From: Pseudoalteromonas tunicata
GTDB taxonomy: Bacteria; Pseudomonadota; Gammaproteobacteria; Enterobacterales; Alteromonadaceae
Direction: 5' to 3'
DNA length: 64,000 nt
Assembly: GCF_002310815.1 (NCBI RefSeq)
Contig: NZ_CP011033.1
Span: 248,001-312,000, forward strand
Shown here piece by piece: positions 41,901-49,500 of this stretch. The position numbers and the translations under genes were made by a program. Numbering within the stretch: the first letter of the stretch is position 1; each line of letters begins with the position of its first letter. Under the pieces are notes generated by a model that did no database searches, was not told the origin of the DNA, and was given only the letters and a program-made list of their open reading frames with translations.

Positions 41901-43040
41901 ATTAATACAGTGCCTTCTGCAATGAAAGCTTTACTGGAAGTTAATGCGATTCCACGTGGAGTGAAGGTCATCAATCTTGCAGGAGAACCCCTCACTGCAC
42001 AGCTTGTGAATCAGATTTTAGAGGCACTACCAGGTGTTGCAGTATGTAATCTTTATGGCCCATCAGAAGATACAACTTATTCAACCTATGCTCGGTTTAA
42101 TGAACCGTTAACCTCAGTACCCGATATAGGTAGGTTGATTTCAAATAGTCAAGGGTATATATTGGGCGGCGCGCAAGAGTTATTACCATTAGGCAGTGTT
42201 GGTGAGCTCTATATCGGGGGGGCAGGCCTTGCTCGCGGTTATTTAAATCGCCCTGATTTGACAATTGAACGCTTTATAGATAATCCGTATTTTGAACCTA
42301 ATACTGTTAATTCTAGCCCTCGAATCTATCGCACTGGTGATTTGGTGCGTTATCGTGAGGATGGCAGAATAGAATTTATCGGTCGAATCGATCATCAGGT
42401 TAAAATTCGTGGTTTTAGAATTGAGTTAGGAGAAATTGAGCATCGCTTAAATAGTCTGCAAGATATTGTTACTTCACAGGTGATACCTTGTACTCAAACC
42501 GATGGGACTCAGTACTTAGTCGCCTATATAGAACCTTGTCTCACGTGTGAGACAATCTGGAGTGAAGAACGGCAACAAGATTGGTTAGCAGATGTTAAAG
42601 CAGCATTAGTTGTTGTTTTGCCAAGTTATATGGTTCCAAGCTTATTTGTCATTATGAACAAGTGGCCTTTAACACCTAATGGCAAGATAGATAAAAAAGC
42701 ATTACCAGCACCAACAGTATTGTCGGCTGGGCAGCAGTATGTAGCGCCTGAAACGGAAATAGAGCAAACACTGGCGCTTATTTGGTCATCCTTACTTGGG
42801 TTGGAAGCAGAACAAATAAGTGCAACGGCCAACTTTTTTGAATTGGGTGGTCATTCACTTTATCTAATTAAGCTCTCAGGCAATATTAAAGCAACATTTG
42901 ATATTGAGCTGAGCTTACGGGAGATTTTTGAAGCCCCTGAATTAGCATTACTTTCACAAGTCATTGAAAGTAAAAAGGCGCAAAAATATCTTATTACTAA
43001 AAAAGCCAATGAATCGGTAATTATGAGTGGAACTTTATAA
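29997..43040 (+). CDS. Four-module NRPS with starter-like C: C-A-T-(E/C-A-T)x3
   Basis: A 4347-residue synthetase, the longest in the window. It has no docking domain and opens at residue 4 with YPLTSSQQPVWMEQ, a C domain resembling starter or EntF-type domains, with HHLIVDG at 136-142. It is therefore a good candidate to begin a chain, perhaps with an acyl group. A1 (from about 462) reads DAWTIAAVCK, Phe-like. T1 is FFQLGGHSLLL (about 1002). E/C1 has VHTLNPHQDPY and HHLITDH (about 1233). A2 (from about 1552) reads DALWLGGTFK, Val-type. E/C2 has HHIITDH (about 2325). A3 (from about 2625) reads DIESIGSVTK, closest to a Lys code I recall (DAESIGSVCK). E/C3 has HHLISDH (about 3415). A4 (from about 3731) reads DLYNNALTYK, Ala-like, is chimeric and contains the CLTCET insert. 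T4 is FFELGGHSLYL (about 4280). The E/C domains predict D-configuration for the first three residues. The next gene overlaps by TAATG. Confidence 0.93.
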   Translation: MNKLHYPLTSSQQPVWMEQVFKPESPLYNIGGRYELHGPINLKRLQYALDYVIAHTDALKINITSQGLQTNQYINHELKYKLPCIDFSAYNDAKERAIDYCQTQMAIPFDVMSDCLWRLHWLKISPNESALCVVFHHLIVDGTGGSLFLEFLSETYTKMDENGNFIDEMPVRPSYLNFVDKDISYRNSAKFETDQLYWQTKFKSLPDPVLLKKTNQYNDQPFIKREFELTQQQFDQIQTVASQFECSPTHFFTTLIAVYFSLMNDGRNLVNIGMPVHNRGSAQLRKTIGMMASVIPVAVEFERNNSFADTFIAVAAELKRAYKHQKYPLHEIIRQLRPLNEGKNQLFDIQLSVENYPSDNLFCNVPSRKMPLNSGYGSHPLSIYVRNQEKVNNVQIEFNFDRNYFDNEEVSLHVSRLTTMIATVVETPTMLIGDYTLATEAEIKQQLFNWNDCQSEYDAEAMIHQIFEHYVEQSPDQTAVVFGSQSMSYAQLNAHANKLAHYLIEQHGVKSGNYIGICLNRSIEMMIAILATLKAGGIYVALDPNYPSDRLAYMMEDSGVSLLLSNSACRQSLNFSKYQVIELNDVMIESSDAPWLNYTASNLTDLLSQQSDELAYLIYTSGSTGQPKGVMCTHRGIVNLAHNQRLLFNISATSKVLHYASISFDAGTWDWVMALLNGATLVVSSESERIDPKRIEQLFKIQQITHVTLPPAFLANIACTDDYALQCLIVAGEACEQDLMALWAEKYGFYNAYGPSEASVCATVCKLSSDSEVHIGRPLGNVSVFVLDEYQKMLPIGSIGQLYIGGVGLAHGYLNKPELTAEKFISNPFFAANPSSGERLYRSGDLVRYLPSGELKFVGRADDQVKVRGFRVELGEIEHALNQLEAVHSSVVLTKRQSGTNQLIAYVIPEQIVSEQQAAEFVFSLQSELEKHLPAHMVPGSFSLIDKWPVTPNGKIDKKALLTQNIITLQGEYIAPETETERYLAQMWSEILGVEQISAAANFFQLGGHSLLLMQLASKLQSIGKGVKVHTLFTIPILREMASYLDSYTHEEPEFKVPKNGIAHNCDYITPHMLPLIELSQLEIDAIADKVPDSYRNIQDIYPLAPLQEGVLFVHTLNPHQDPYVTTAAFEFADVSQFDQFKHALDAVIARHDVLRTAIFWQGRENPLQVVLRTVSLPVLPLVLNSKNTLKQAFMSYVEEHQPSLDLEAAPLMKLEVTESDAEGQCYALLTFHHLITDHVSLDILVTQLQQKCTMADFEIETPQLYREFIARTLAHKDELDIAAFFKDKLGDIETPTLPFQLTEVTGNGGAIDDLHLSLAPQLSADIRAISRQHQLSPAALFHLAWAKVIATCCASDDVVFGTVLSGRMSGMLGIEKMMGMMINTLPLRVNMQQGSLLQQLQQVDFEIKALIPYEQVSLAQAQRFSGIDGNGTLFSAILNYRHSVAEQDNILAQNGHRQWTLLSAKERTNYPFGVSVNDFGHDFSLEFQIDKAVGAQSIAAYMQTALQNLVAQLLGRSDNCELSNCVLSENELKQQLIDWQAAPATYPKKACIHEVFEQRVADTPDAIALSCNEQVLSYRQLNERANQVAHYLQNRHQIGANSRVGLCIGRSVEMIIGTLAILKAGAAYVPLDPQAPQSRLAYMLEDTAVSVILTAESQATALHFSDVPQICLDQHDALISQQSSNNLSRATGLSSESLAYVIYTSGSTGHPKGVMTPHRAVNRLVCSPNFMTLDKETVFLQCATIAFDAATLEIWGPLLNGGRCVLFPDELITLERLNAVLAAQQVTAMWLTSGLFTQWSTACQPGLALEYVLAGGDVLNPQAVKAVQQALPDVSVINGYGPTENTTFTCCYPIPRGQDLSAGVPIGQGVQGDVVLILSAQGSLVPAGVIGELCVGGDGLALGYLNQQAQTQQQFVANLYSRILGRAERLYKTGDLVRYTTDGLIEYVGRVDDQIKIRGFRVELGEIQNRINALDDVEQSLVVCRKDQSDNASIVAYVELKQATPSDQHATDANQIASELQSALPAYMVPSTFVFVQEWPLTSNGKIDKRALPEPDLSFRLQSYVAPSGLKQLLLTKIWSELLGIDASKISSEANFFELGGHSLLMMKIHAQLKKAGFEGETQAIFKAQTLADMALALRASGETVAYQVPANIIPVDADSITPQMLPLIELTQHELEKVCQRVPGGAKNIQDIYPLASLQQGILFAHTLEQEFDPYVISASLTFNDRLQFTRFVDALTEVVARHDILRSLILWRGLEKAVQVVQRNVGSLVEYLEFAAEADIYTAFTQFVVSGNHKIDIEQAPLLRLQVVEDKSSGQVFALFKHHHIITDHVSVELILEELSKIIEGRTTELLPSVPYREFVAKSLHKSKVLDSDAFFKSQLGNVEEPTLPFGFANILGDGSNSKELSYPLNSILSQQLRTLAKQQHISPAVLFHGAWAMVLSHCCNMSEVVFGTVFSGRMSGEEGVDQMLGMLINTLPIKLNLANVTTSAFLEQIRHQLQALIPYEQISLADAQRHSQVAPSTPLFSTTLNFRHSQKMAKSDFEPLYQIDAVHERSNYPLDLSVNDYGDEFTLDFQADVRVPLDLVSDLMTTALTSLVTDMQQLAATQVAQLAVYPSEREQALLAMQCGPKRELAWCCAHHLIAQQVKKSLGRVAVTNGEQFLSYRMLDERANQLAHYLREHHNVGPDTLVGLCVERSLEMMVGVLAILKAGGAYVPLDPAYPKERLAFMVQDTGLTVVLTQQKVATLLDGFNVTTVPICTLQHFNDYATDAPDVPGLTPANLAYVMYTSGSTGTPKGVMVTHRNLVNFAANCELRYDITEADNVLQFSTMNFDIFVEEWLASLSRGASLVLRHEAVSLSREAFIDFCQQHAISVASLPTAFWHQLALSEEELARLSLRLVIVGGEALDKKSVASLKPGFCLLNSYGPTETTVTASGFAIDSDYAESRAVPIGRANANTACLVLSEQLTLCPPGVMGELYISGQGLAKGYLNQPALTAERFIDNPYYDKSNLALSERLYKTGDWVRLSGDGELVFMGRIDDQVKIRGFRVELGEIVNQLMADETVELAVVLAEPGHDGGKTLRAYVQPQQSLDEAQHSQWLQSLQQSLSASLPNYMVPATFSVVVQWPVTTNGKVDKQALLALPAVVLLQEYQAPQSAQEHWLVEFCSQHLALPTNQISVTANFFALGGHSLLIMQLVSQLRKSELQADVQALFKAHSLQDMARQIQPLNTAEFINVPANGIPADCQHITPEMLTLTQLSEAEIADIAAVIPGGMANIQDIYPLAPLQEGVLFIHTMSEQYDPYVTSSTFEFDDDASLASFLAALQQLIARHDVLRTAIVWRNRTTALQVVQREAQLAVSQLAFNDSEDVYQAFIDFVAQADYWIDLETAPLLQLSVCEDTVRGKHYALLSEHHLISDHVSLEVLVEELSVLLHTPHAELAPPVPYREFVGRTLQRSGELDTAAFFSQQLGEVSEPTLPYGLSDVLNDGKAVTSVKVRLDKAQAQQVRQLMREHNSSPAALFHLVWAKVLSVCSGQSQVVFGTVLSGRMNGLPGIERMMGMLINTLPLKVDLGSHRAATLLSQLNSDLQDLVPYEQVSLAEAQRYSGVSGQLPLFSAMLNYRHSAIAEQGAEAQAGFRVLESQERTNYPFNLLVDDFGDGFAFEVQIDTRVPAQQIAAYVQVTLTNVLDLLAKDSIQSVHSVCVLSDAERQQQLIDWNNTALSYPKELCIHELFEAQVQHAPERTAVWFEEQCLSYGELNAKANQLAHYLRAEHGVGPDSLVGLCTERSLEMVIGIWGILKAGGAYVPLDPDYPQARLAYLIEDAALSVVLTQYDVSKRINLGQSSTVLLDGLIDKSDSQFLQYPEYDLSTEETGVCESNLAYLIYTSGSTGNPKGVMIEHRNTVAMLQWAKQAYCDLELDRVLASTSLNFDLSVYELFLPLCFGYQSVIVKNALALTEQKLHISMINTVPSAMKALLEVNAIPRGVKVINLAGEPLTAQLVNQILEALPGVAVCNLYGPSEDTTYSTYARFNEPLTSVPDIGRLISNSQGYILGGAQELLPLGSVGELYIGGAGLARGYLNRPDLTIERFIDNPYFEPNTVNSSPRIYRTGDLVRYREDGRIEFIGRIDHQVKIRGFRIELGEIEHRLNSLQDIVTSQVIPCTQTDGTQYLVAYIEPCLTCETIWSEERQQDWLADVKAALVVVLPSYMVPSLFVIMNKWPLTPNGKIDKKALPAPTVLSAGQQYVAPETEIEQTLALIWSSLLGLEAEQISATANFFELGGHSLYLIKLSGNIKATFDIELSLREIFEAPELALLSQVIESKKAQKYLITKKANESVIMSGTL
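34599..35903 (+). repeat. Val-type adenylation-domain repeat, copy 2
   Basis: Partner of 18646-19950. Only scattered substitutions are seen (for example Pro to Leu in the FVANP segment near 35755). Flanking E/C and T domains are clearly different from those around copy 1, so only the A core is shared. Confidence 0.9.
37866..41434 (+). repeat. Basic-residue A-T-E/C block, copy 1
   Basis: About 3.57 kb nearly identical to 58161-61729, constant offset 20,295 bp from end to end, so no indels. It covers A3, T3, E/C3 and the first third of the next A domain. It is visibly more GC-rich than the DNA before it. Confidence 0.9.
41121..41434 (+). repeat. Ser-module repeat, 5' fragment
   Basis: About 314 bp identical in kind to the start of the Ser module repeats, ending at the VPLDP motif, after which the sequence becomes Ala-type. 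It forms the front part of a chimeric adenylation domain. Confidence 0.88.
42537..42554. repeat. In-frame 18-bp inverted repeat (copy 3)
   Basis: TGTCTCACGTGTGAGACA, same sequence as copy 2 and same reading frame (CLTCET). Here the arms extend by one more pair (TTGTCTCAC/GTGAGACAA). Confidence 0.85.
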
Positions 43041-46000
43041 TGATCGCACAATTAATACAGTCGGCAGCAGATCAAGGTGTATATCTGTATGTCAAAGAGA
43101 ATACATTGCATTTTGATTTAACTGTAGCGGAGTTTCCACTACAGTTAAAACAGCAAATTGTTGACCACAAAGCAGAGATCATAGATTTTCTATCGCAGTT
43201 CGTTGCGAACTTGGACAATAAAATACAACCAATCCGAGGGCATTATCCACAAGGTTGCCAGTTGTCATTTACCCAGCAAAGGTTTTGGTTACTTGAACAA
43301 ATGCAGTCTGGGAGCAGTCAATATAATATGCCTGTTGCCTTAAATGTAGTGGGTACGCTAGAACTGAATTTAGTAGAAAAAGTGCTAACCACAATCATTT
43401 CACGCCACCAGATCCTTCGCACGATTTATTTGCAAAGTGACGACCAAGTGTTACAGCTAGTGAAAGATGATGTTGAATTCGCTTTAGGGTATGAAGATCT
43501 GAGTCGGATTGCTAAACCGCAGCGAGAAGCTGAGCTGTCACAGTGCTTGCTTGCAGAAGCAAGTCGCTCGTTTGATTTAAGCAAAGATTTGGCGATTCGC
43601 GCAAAATATTTGCAACTTAGCGAATCTGAGCAAGATCCTCAGCGAGGAGTGTTATTACTGACACTTCATCATATCGCCTCAGATGGATGGTCGATGGAAG
43701 TATTAGTGAATGAGTTTGTCACTTTATATCGTGCTTACACTTTAAATCAGGCTAATCCTCTGCCTGAGTTAGACCTGCAATATGCTGATTTTGCTGTTTG
43801 GCAAAGAAAAGAGCTACAAGGTGCAGAGCTCGAAAAGCAAAAAGAATATTGGATGCGTACTCTAGATGCTGCGCCTATTTTACAAGGACTGCCGTTACAG
43901 CACTCTCGACCAACAATAAAACAAACTATTGGTGCTAGCATCAAAGGTAATCTAAATACGGCAATTTCTGAGCGACTAAGCGAAATAGCAAAACAGTTTA
44001 ATTTAAGTCCGTTTATGCTTTTGCATGCGGTTTTAGCTATTGTACTAAGTCGCCATAGTAATCAATCAGATATTGTTATTGGTACCCCTGTGGCTAATCG
44101 TGTAGAAGCTGCTTTTAATAGCATGATAGGTTGTTTTGTTAATACCTTAGCACTGCGATTAAATACCTGTCAGGCAACGATCGGTGATTATTTAGCCCAT
44201 GTTCGTCAAGTACATCTAAATGCTCAAGTTAATCAGGATATTCCATTTGAGCAACTGATAGATGCGCTTAATTTACCCAGAAGTTCTGCATATACACCAT
44301 TAGTGCAAATTATGCTGACGACCAATGACAAATTTGCCGTACAACATGAACAACACTCACTCTTAGATTTGCCGAATTTAAGTTTAACACCGCTAGAAGG
44401 AGGGCATCCCGCTGTTAAGTTCGATTTGGAAATTGCACTCAATATAACCGAACAAGGTCTCGAAACTAGTTGGAGTTATGATGTCGCTTTATTTGAGCAA
44501 GGTTTTGTTGAACAGTTAAGTGAACATTTTAATAATGCGCTGCTTGCTTTGACGCAGATTGCGGATGAACAATTAGAAGCTATGCCATTAAATCGCTTAT
44601 CGATATTGGGTGAAAAACTAGAAGAGTATTTAGTTAATGGTCTCAATAACCATAGTCAGGATTATCCTAATCACCTGTGTATTCAACAAATATTTGAACA
44701 ACAGGTATTACGGACCCCCGATAATATAGCGGTAAAATTGGGTAAGAATAGTCTGACTTATAAAGAGCTGAATGAAAGAGCCAATCAGTTAGCGCATTTT
44801 TTAATTCGGGAATATCAGATAACCCCAGATACTTTTATTGGCTTATGTGTTGAGCGCTCACTGGAAATGGTAATAGGGACGTTGGCTATACTCAAAGCGG
44901 GTGCCGCATATGTTCCTCTAGACCCTGCGTATCCTCGACAGCGGCTCACTTATATGATGTCAAACTCGGGTGTTAAAATTATTTTATCGACGCACTTTAT
45001 CATTAAACAGCTCGATTTAACTGATTACAGTAGTGTATGCATTGATGGTTTGAGTTATGCACAAACGGTTAAAACATTTGCCAACTACCCTAAACATAAT
45101 TTAGGCGATTTAGTCTCTGGGTTGTCATCTAATCACCTCGCGTATGCTATCTATACCTCTGGCTCAACAGGTCAACCTAAAGGTGTGTTGTTGGAACATA
45201 AAGGGATCGTGAATGTTGCATTTAACCATCGTGATTACCTTGAAGTGGATCACACGAGCAAAGTACTTCATTTTGCATCAATGAGTTTTGACGCCGGTAC
45301 TTGGGAATACATTATGGCGTTGTTAAATGGTGCAACATTAATTATTGCAGATAGTATTGAGCGGCTATCACCCGAGAGCATCAGTCAATTATTGTATGCA
45401 GAAGCAATTACCCATGTCACCTTGCCACCTGCATTTTTGGCTATGATGGAATATCGCGATGATTTAGCACTAAAAGCGTTAATTGTGGGTGGCGAAGCTT
45501 GTGATCAGGAACTTGTTAATCTTTGGGTGCGGCAATATCGGATGATCAATGCGTATGGGCCAACAGAAATATCAATTTGCGCGACTTGGGCTGAATTAAA
45601 ACCTAACAGTAAAGTGACGATTGGAAAACCACTTAAAAATACCAGCGCTTTTATATTAGATAATTCATTGGCATTATTATCACCAGGTGTAGTGGGAGAG
45701 TTATATATTAGTGGTGTCGGCTTAGCCCGCGGCTATCATCAACTACCAAGACAAACAGCGGAACGTTTTGTTTTAAATCCTTATTTTATTGAGGATAAAA
45801 ATAAATGTGTCACGCAATACCTGTATAAAACAGGGGACTTAGTACGTTATTTACCTGAAGGTGAACTCGAATATCTAGGGCGTATCGACGAGCAAGTTAA
45901 AATTCGAGGTTTTAGAATCGAAATTAGTGAGATCGAAGGTGTTATCGTTGCTTGTCCTGAAGTTAATGCCGTGGTTGTAACTGTGATCAGTAGTGCCACA

Positions 46001-46543
46001 GGTTCTAAGCATCTACTCGCTTATGTTCAATTGTATGATAAAAGCGCAGATGAAAATAATACTGCACAAGCAATCATTAATATCAAAAAGCAAGTAGCAG
46101 CTCAGTTACCCGATTATATGATGCCGAGTAATTTTGTTGAAGTTGAACAATGGCCATTAACCAGTAACGGAAAAATAGATAAACGTGCATTGCCTGCTGT
46201 CGATTTAAGTGGTGAAGAAGAGTACGTTGCGGCTACGACTGATACAGAACATAGATTAGTGACCATTTGGGCTGAACTTCTGAATCTGCCTGAAGAAAAA
46301 ATTAGTGTAAAAGCAAACTTTTTTACACTTGGAGGGCACTCTTTACTCGTGAGTCGATTGGTTCGAGCAATTACATCGGATAGTAAGATAAATATAGAAC
46401 ACATTGAGATGAGTGATATTTTTTCAGCTCAGTCACTTGTCGAACTGGCAGAGAAAATTGATTTCATGCGCCTAAAACAGGCTAACAGACAAGTTGTGGA
46501 CAATATCTGTGACCAAAATTTAGTTGAGGAAGGTGAGATTTAA
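43040..46543 (+). CDS. Single-module NRPS: dock-C-A-T
   Basis: A 1167-residue synthetase adding one residue. Residues 1-60 are a TubC-type docking domain (starting MIAQLIQSAADQGVYLYV). The C domain (from about 72, CQLSFTQQRFWLLEQ) is LCL-like with HHIASDGWS near 210, so the preceding Ala-type residue should stay L. The A domain (from about 547; YAIYTSGSTGQPKG near 700) reads DAWTIGAICK, one change from the GrsA Phe code at position 301 (Ala to Gly), which may widen the pocket for a larger aromatic residue. T is FFTLGGHSLLV (about 1094). The C-terminal tail LVEEGEI is acidic and may dock to the next protein. Its start overlaps the previous stop by one base, and its own stop overlaps the next start in the same way. 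Confidence 0.93.
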   Translation: MIAQLIQSAADQGVYLYVKENTLHFDLTVAEFPLQLKQQIVDHKAEIIDFLSQFVANLDNKIQPIRGHYPQGCQLSFTQQRFWLLEQMQSGSSQYNMPVALNVVGTLELNLVEKVLTTIISRHQILRTIYLQSDDQVLQLVKDDVEFALGYEDLSRIAKPQREAELSQCLLAEASRSFDLSKDLAIRAKYLQLSESEQDPQRGVLLLTLHHIASDGWSMEVLVNEFVTLYRAYTLNQANPLPELDLQYADFAVWQRKELQGAELEKQKEYWMRTLDAAPILQGLPLQHSRPTIKQTIGASIKGNLNTAISERLSEIAKQFNLSPFMLLHAVLAIVLSRHSNQSDIVIGTPVANRVEAAFNSMIGCFVNTLALRLNTCQATIGDYLAHVRQVHLNAQVNQDIPFEQLIDALNLPRSSAYTPLVQIMLTTNDKFAVQHEQHSLLDLPNLSLTPLEGGHPAVKFDLEIALNITEQGLETSWSYDVALFEQGFVEQLSEHFNNALLALTQIADEQLEAMPLNRLSILGEKLEEYLVNGLNNHSQDYPNHLCIQQIFEQQVLRTPDNIAVKLGKNSLTYKELNERANQLAHFLIREYQITPDTFIGLCVERSLEMVIGTLAILKAGAAYVPLDPAYPRQRLTYMMSNSGVKIILSTHFIIKQLDLTDYSSVCIDGLSYAQTVKTFANYPKHNLGDLVSGLSSNHLAYAIYTSGSTGQPKGVLLEHKGIVNVAFNHRDYLEVDHTSKVLHFASMSFDAGTWEYIMALLNGATLIIADSIERLSPESISQLLYAEAITHVTLPPAFLAMMEYRDDLALKALIVGGEACDQELVNLWVRQYRMINAYGPTEISICATWAELKPNSKVTIGKPLKNTSAFILDNSLALLSPGVVGELYISGVGLARGYHQLPRQTAERFVLNPYFIEDKNKCVTQYLYKTGDLVRYLPEGELEYLGRIDEQVKIRGFRIEISEIEGVIVACPEVNAVVVTVISSATGSKHLLAYVQLYDKSADENNTAQAIINIKKQVAAQLPDYMMPSNFVEVEQWPLTSNGKIDKRALPAVDLSGEEEYVAATTDTEHRLVTIWAELLNLPEEKISVKANFFTLGGHSLLVSRLVRAITSDSKINIEHIEMSDIFSAQSLVELAEKIDFMRLKQANRQVVDNICDQNLVEEGEI

Positions 46544-49500
46544 TGAATGTACATCAGGCATTTGAGTTAGCGGTATCACAGGGCGTTTACCTGTATGTTG
46601 AAGAAGGAAAACTCAAATTTAAAGCAGCCAAGGGAAGCATGTCCGATATACTAAAAAGTGCGCTCCAACAAAATAAAGAACAACTTATTGAGCTGCTTAG
46701 TAATCAACACGTAATACCAAATACCTCAAAAAGTATTCCGAAACTGAATCTAGTTGAAGCTGAGTTGTCCTTTTCTCAACAACGATTATGGTTTTTGGAA
46801 CAACTCCGTGGACCTTCAGCTGAATATAATATCCCCCTTGCATTAGATGTGCAGGGCAGCTTAGATATCTCGGTGGTAGAAGCAGCATTCAATTACATTA
46901 TTAATCGACATGCCATTCTTCGGTCATGTTATTTTGAAGCTGAGGATGGGGTCCGCCAAAGAACTAGAGAGCAGGTCGAGTTTAAGGTTGAAGTAATTGA
47001 CCTGATTGATAGTCAAAATAAAGATGCACGATTAGAGCAATACATCGCACAGGATGCAAGCACGGCATTTAATTTGAGCGAAGACTTATTGTTTAGAGTC
47101 ACTTATATCCAAGTAAAAAAGAGCGAAGCCGGATCAGAAAGTCACGCAGTACTGCTTCTCAATATGCATCATATTGTTTCAGACGGCTGGTCTATGGAGG
47201 TGCTTATAGGTGAATTTGTAACAGCTTATCGGGCGTTGCTCCAAGGAGAAGCCTTTGAATTACCTGACCTTAAATTACAATATACGGATTACGCTCATTG
47301 GCAACGCACCACTTTAACCCAGCAATCACTGGCTGAACAAATTGACCATTGGCAGCAGGTACTTGCTGATGTACCTGCGCTGCATGGAATTACCCCCGAT
47401 TTTGACCGACCAAATGAGAAATGTTTACAAGGCGATACTATTGGGGCTAGTTTGCCTCCATCGGTGGCACAAAGTTTATTAGATTTAGCAAAAAATATGC
47501 AGCTGACACCGTTTATGTTGGTCCATGCTGCCTTGGCCTTGGTCCTTGCTCGCCATAGTAATTGCCACGATATTGTCATTGGTACACCGATAGCTAATCG
47601 AAACTTACCTGAGCTTGAAGCGCTGATAGGTTATTTCGCCAATACTTTGATATTACGTGTAGATACTAAACAAACCGATATTAGCCAGTATTTACAACAC
47701 ATTAAAAAGGTCAATCAACAGGCTCAAGCACATCAAGATGTACCGTTTGAGCAACTGGTAGAAAGACTGAATGTTCCTCGAAGTAGCGCGCACTCCCCAA
47801 TATTCCAAATTATGCTGACAACTAATTCAGATTATGGTGTGCGAGATACCCGTATTGGGTTTGACGGTCTGACAATTAATCAACGCCAAGTGAATACCGT
47901 TATTACTAAGTTTGACCTCGAAATTGAAGTTGTTATTAGCGATCAAGGTGTAAAAATTGAGTGGAATTACGATTGTGCTTTATTTAAGGCATCTCGTATT
48001 TCGTTATTTACCCAGCATCTACAAGCTGTTTTACAGCACATGGCTCAGTTATCACCGCAGCATCTATCGCAGAGTTTAAGCGCTTTACCTATGCTTAATG
48101 ACGCCGAGCGCCAGCAGCAGCTGGTAGATTGGAACAATACTGCGCTGAGCTACCCTAAAGAATTGTGCATTCATGAATTATTTGAAGCGCAAGTGCAACA
48201 CGCGCCAGAGCGCACCGCGGTATGGTTTGAAGAGCAGTGTTTAAGTTATGGCGAACTTAATGCCAAAGCCAACCAGTTGGCACATTATTTACGCGCTGAG
48301 CATGGTGTTGGGCCTGACAGTTTAGTGGGCTTATGCACTGAGCGCTCATTGGAAATGGTCATCGGGATTTGGGGGATTTTAAAAGCCGGCGGCGCTTATG
48401 TGCCATTGGACCCGGAGTTACCGTCTGCTCGATTGCAGTATTTGGTCAGTGATACCCAGGCCAATGTGGTATTAAGTACCCAAGCCCTTAAAGAGCACAT
48501 CACGTTAGGCGAAGCACAAGTGGTCTATCTTGATGGCTTGGGGAGTCAGGTTACGCATCCGTTTAGCGAGTATAGCGAAGAGAATATTAATCTAAAGGAA
48601 ATAGGGTTAACGTCACAGCACCTTGCCTACATGATTTACACCTCAGGGTCTACAGGTCAACCAAAAGGCGTATTGTTGGCCCATCAAGCCTTGCACAACC
48701 GTATTGATTGGATGGACCGAGAATATGGCTGTGACAGCCTAGATGTTATTTTACAAAAGACCCCGTACAGTTTTGATGTGTCGGTCTGGGAATTTATTTG
48801 GCCCATGCTAAAGGGCGCAAAACTAGTGGTAGCCAAACCGCAAGGACACAAAGACCCAAGTTACCTCACCGAACTGATAGTTGCCACCGGCGTGACCAAA
48901 TTGCATTTTGTGCCTTCCATGTTAGGCGTGATGTTAGCCCATGGTGACTTGCGTCGATGTCAGTCACTGAAACAGGTTTTTTGTAGTGGTGAAGCGTTAC
49001 AAATCAGCCATGTTGAACAATTTAGACATCAGTTACCAGAGGTTGGATTACATAACTTATATGGCCCAACAGAGGCCGCTATTGATGTGAGCTACTGGGA
49101 TTGCTCGCAGCCACTGGGCAGCAGTGTGCCGATAGGAAAACCAATACAAAACATCCAGCTCTATATATTGGATGACGAATTAAATCTATTACCACAAGGA
49201 GCCTGTGGCGAGTTACATATTGGTGGAGACGGCTTAGCCCGCGGCTATTTAAATCGGCCAGAGCTGACACAAGAGCGGTTTATCGCCAACCCATTTTATC
49301 AAGCAGAAGAAGGCAACAGCAGTGAGCGCTTGTATAAAACAGGAGATTTGGTGCGCTACAAAGAAGATGGCAACATAGAATACATGGGGCGTTTAGACCA
49401 TCAAGTGAAGATAAGAGGCTTTCGCATAGAGTTGGGCGAAATAGAATATCAGGTCGCACAACATAAGCAAATAGACTCAGCGCTGGTTGTTGCCCAAGCG

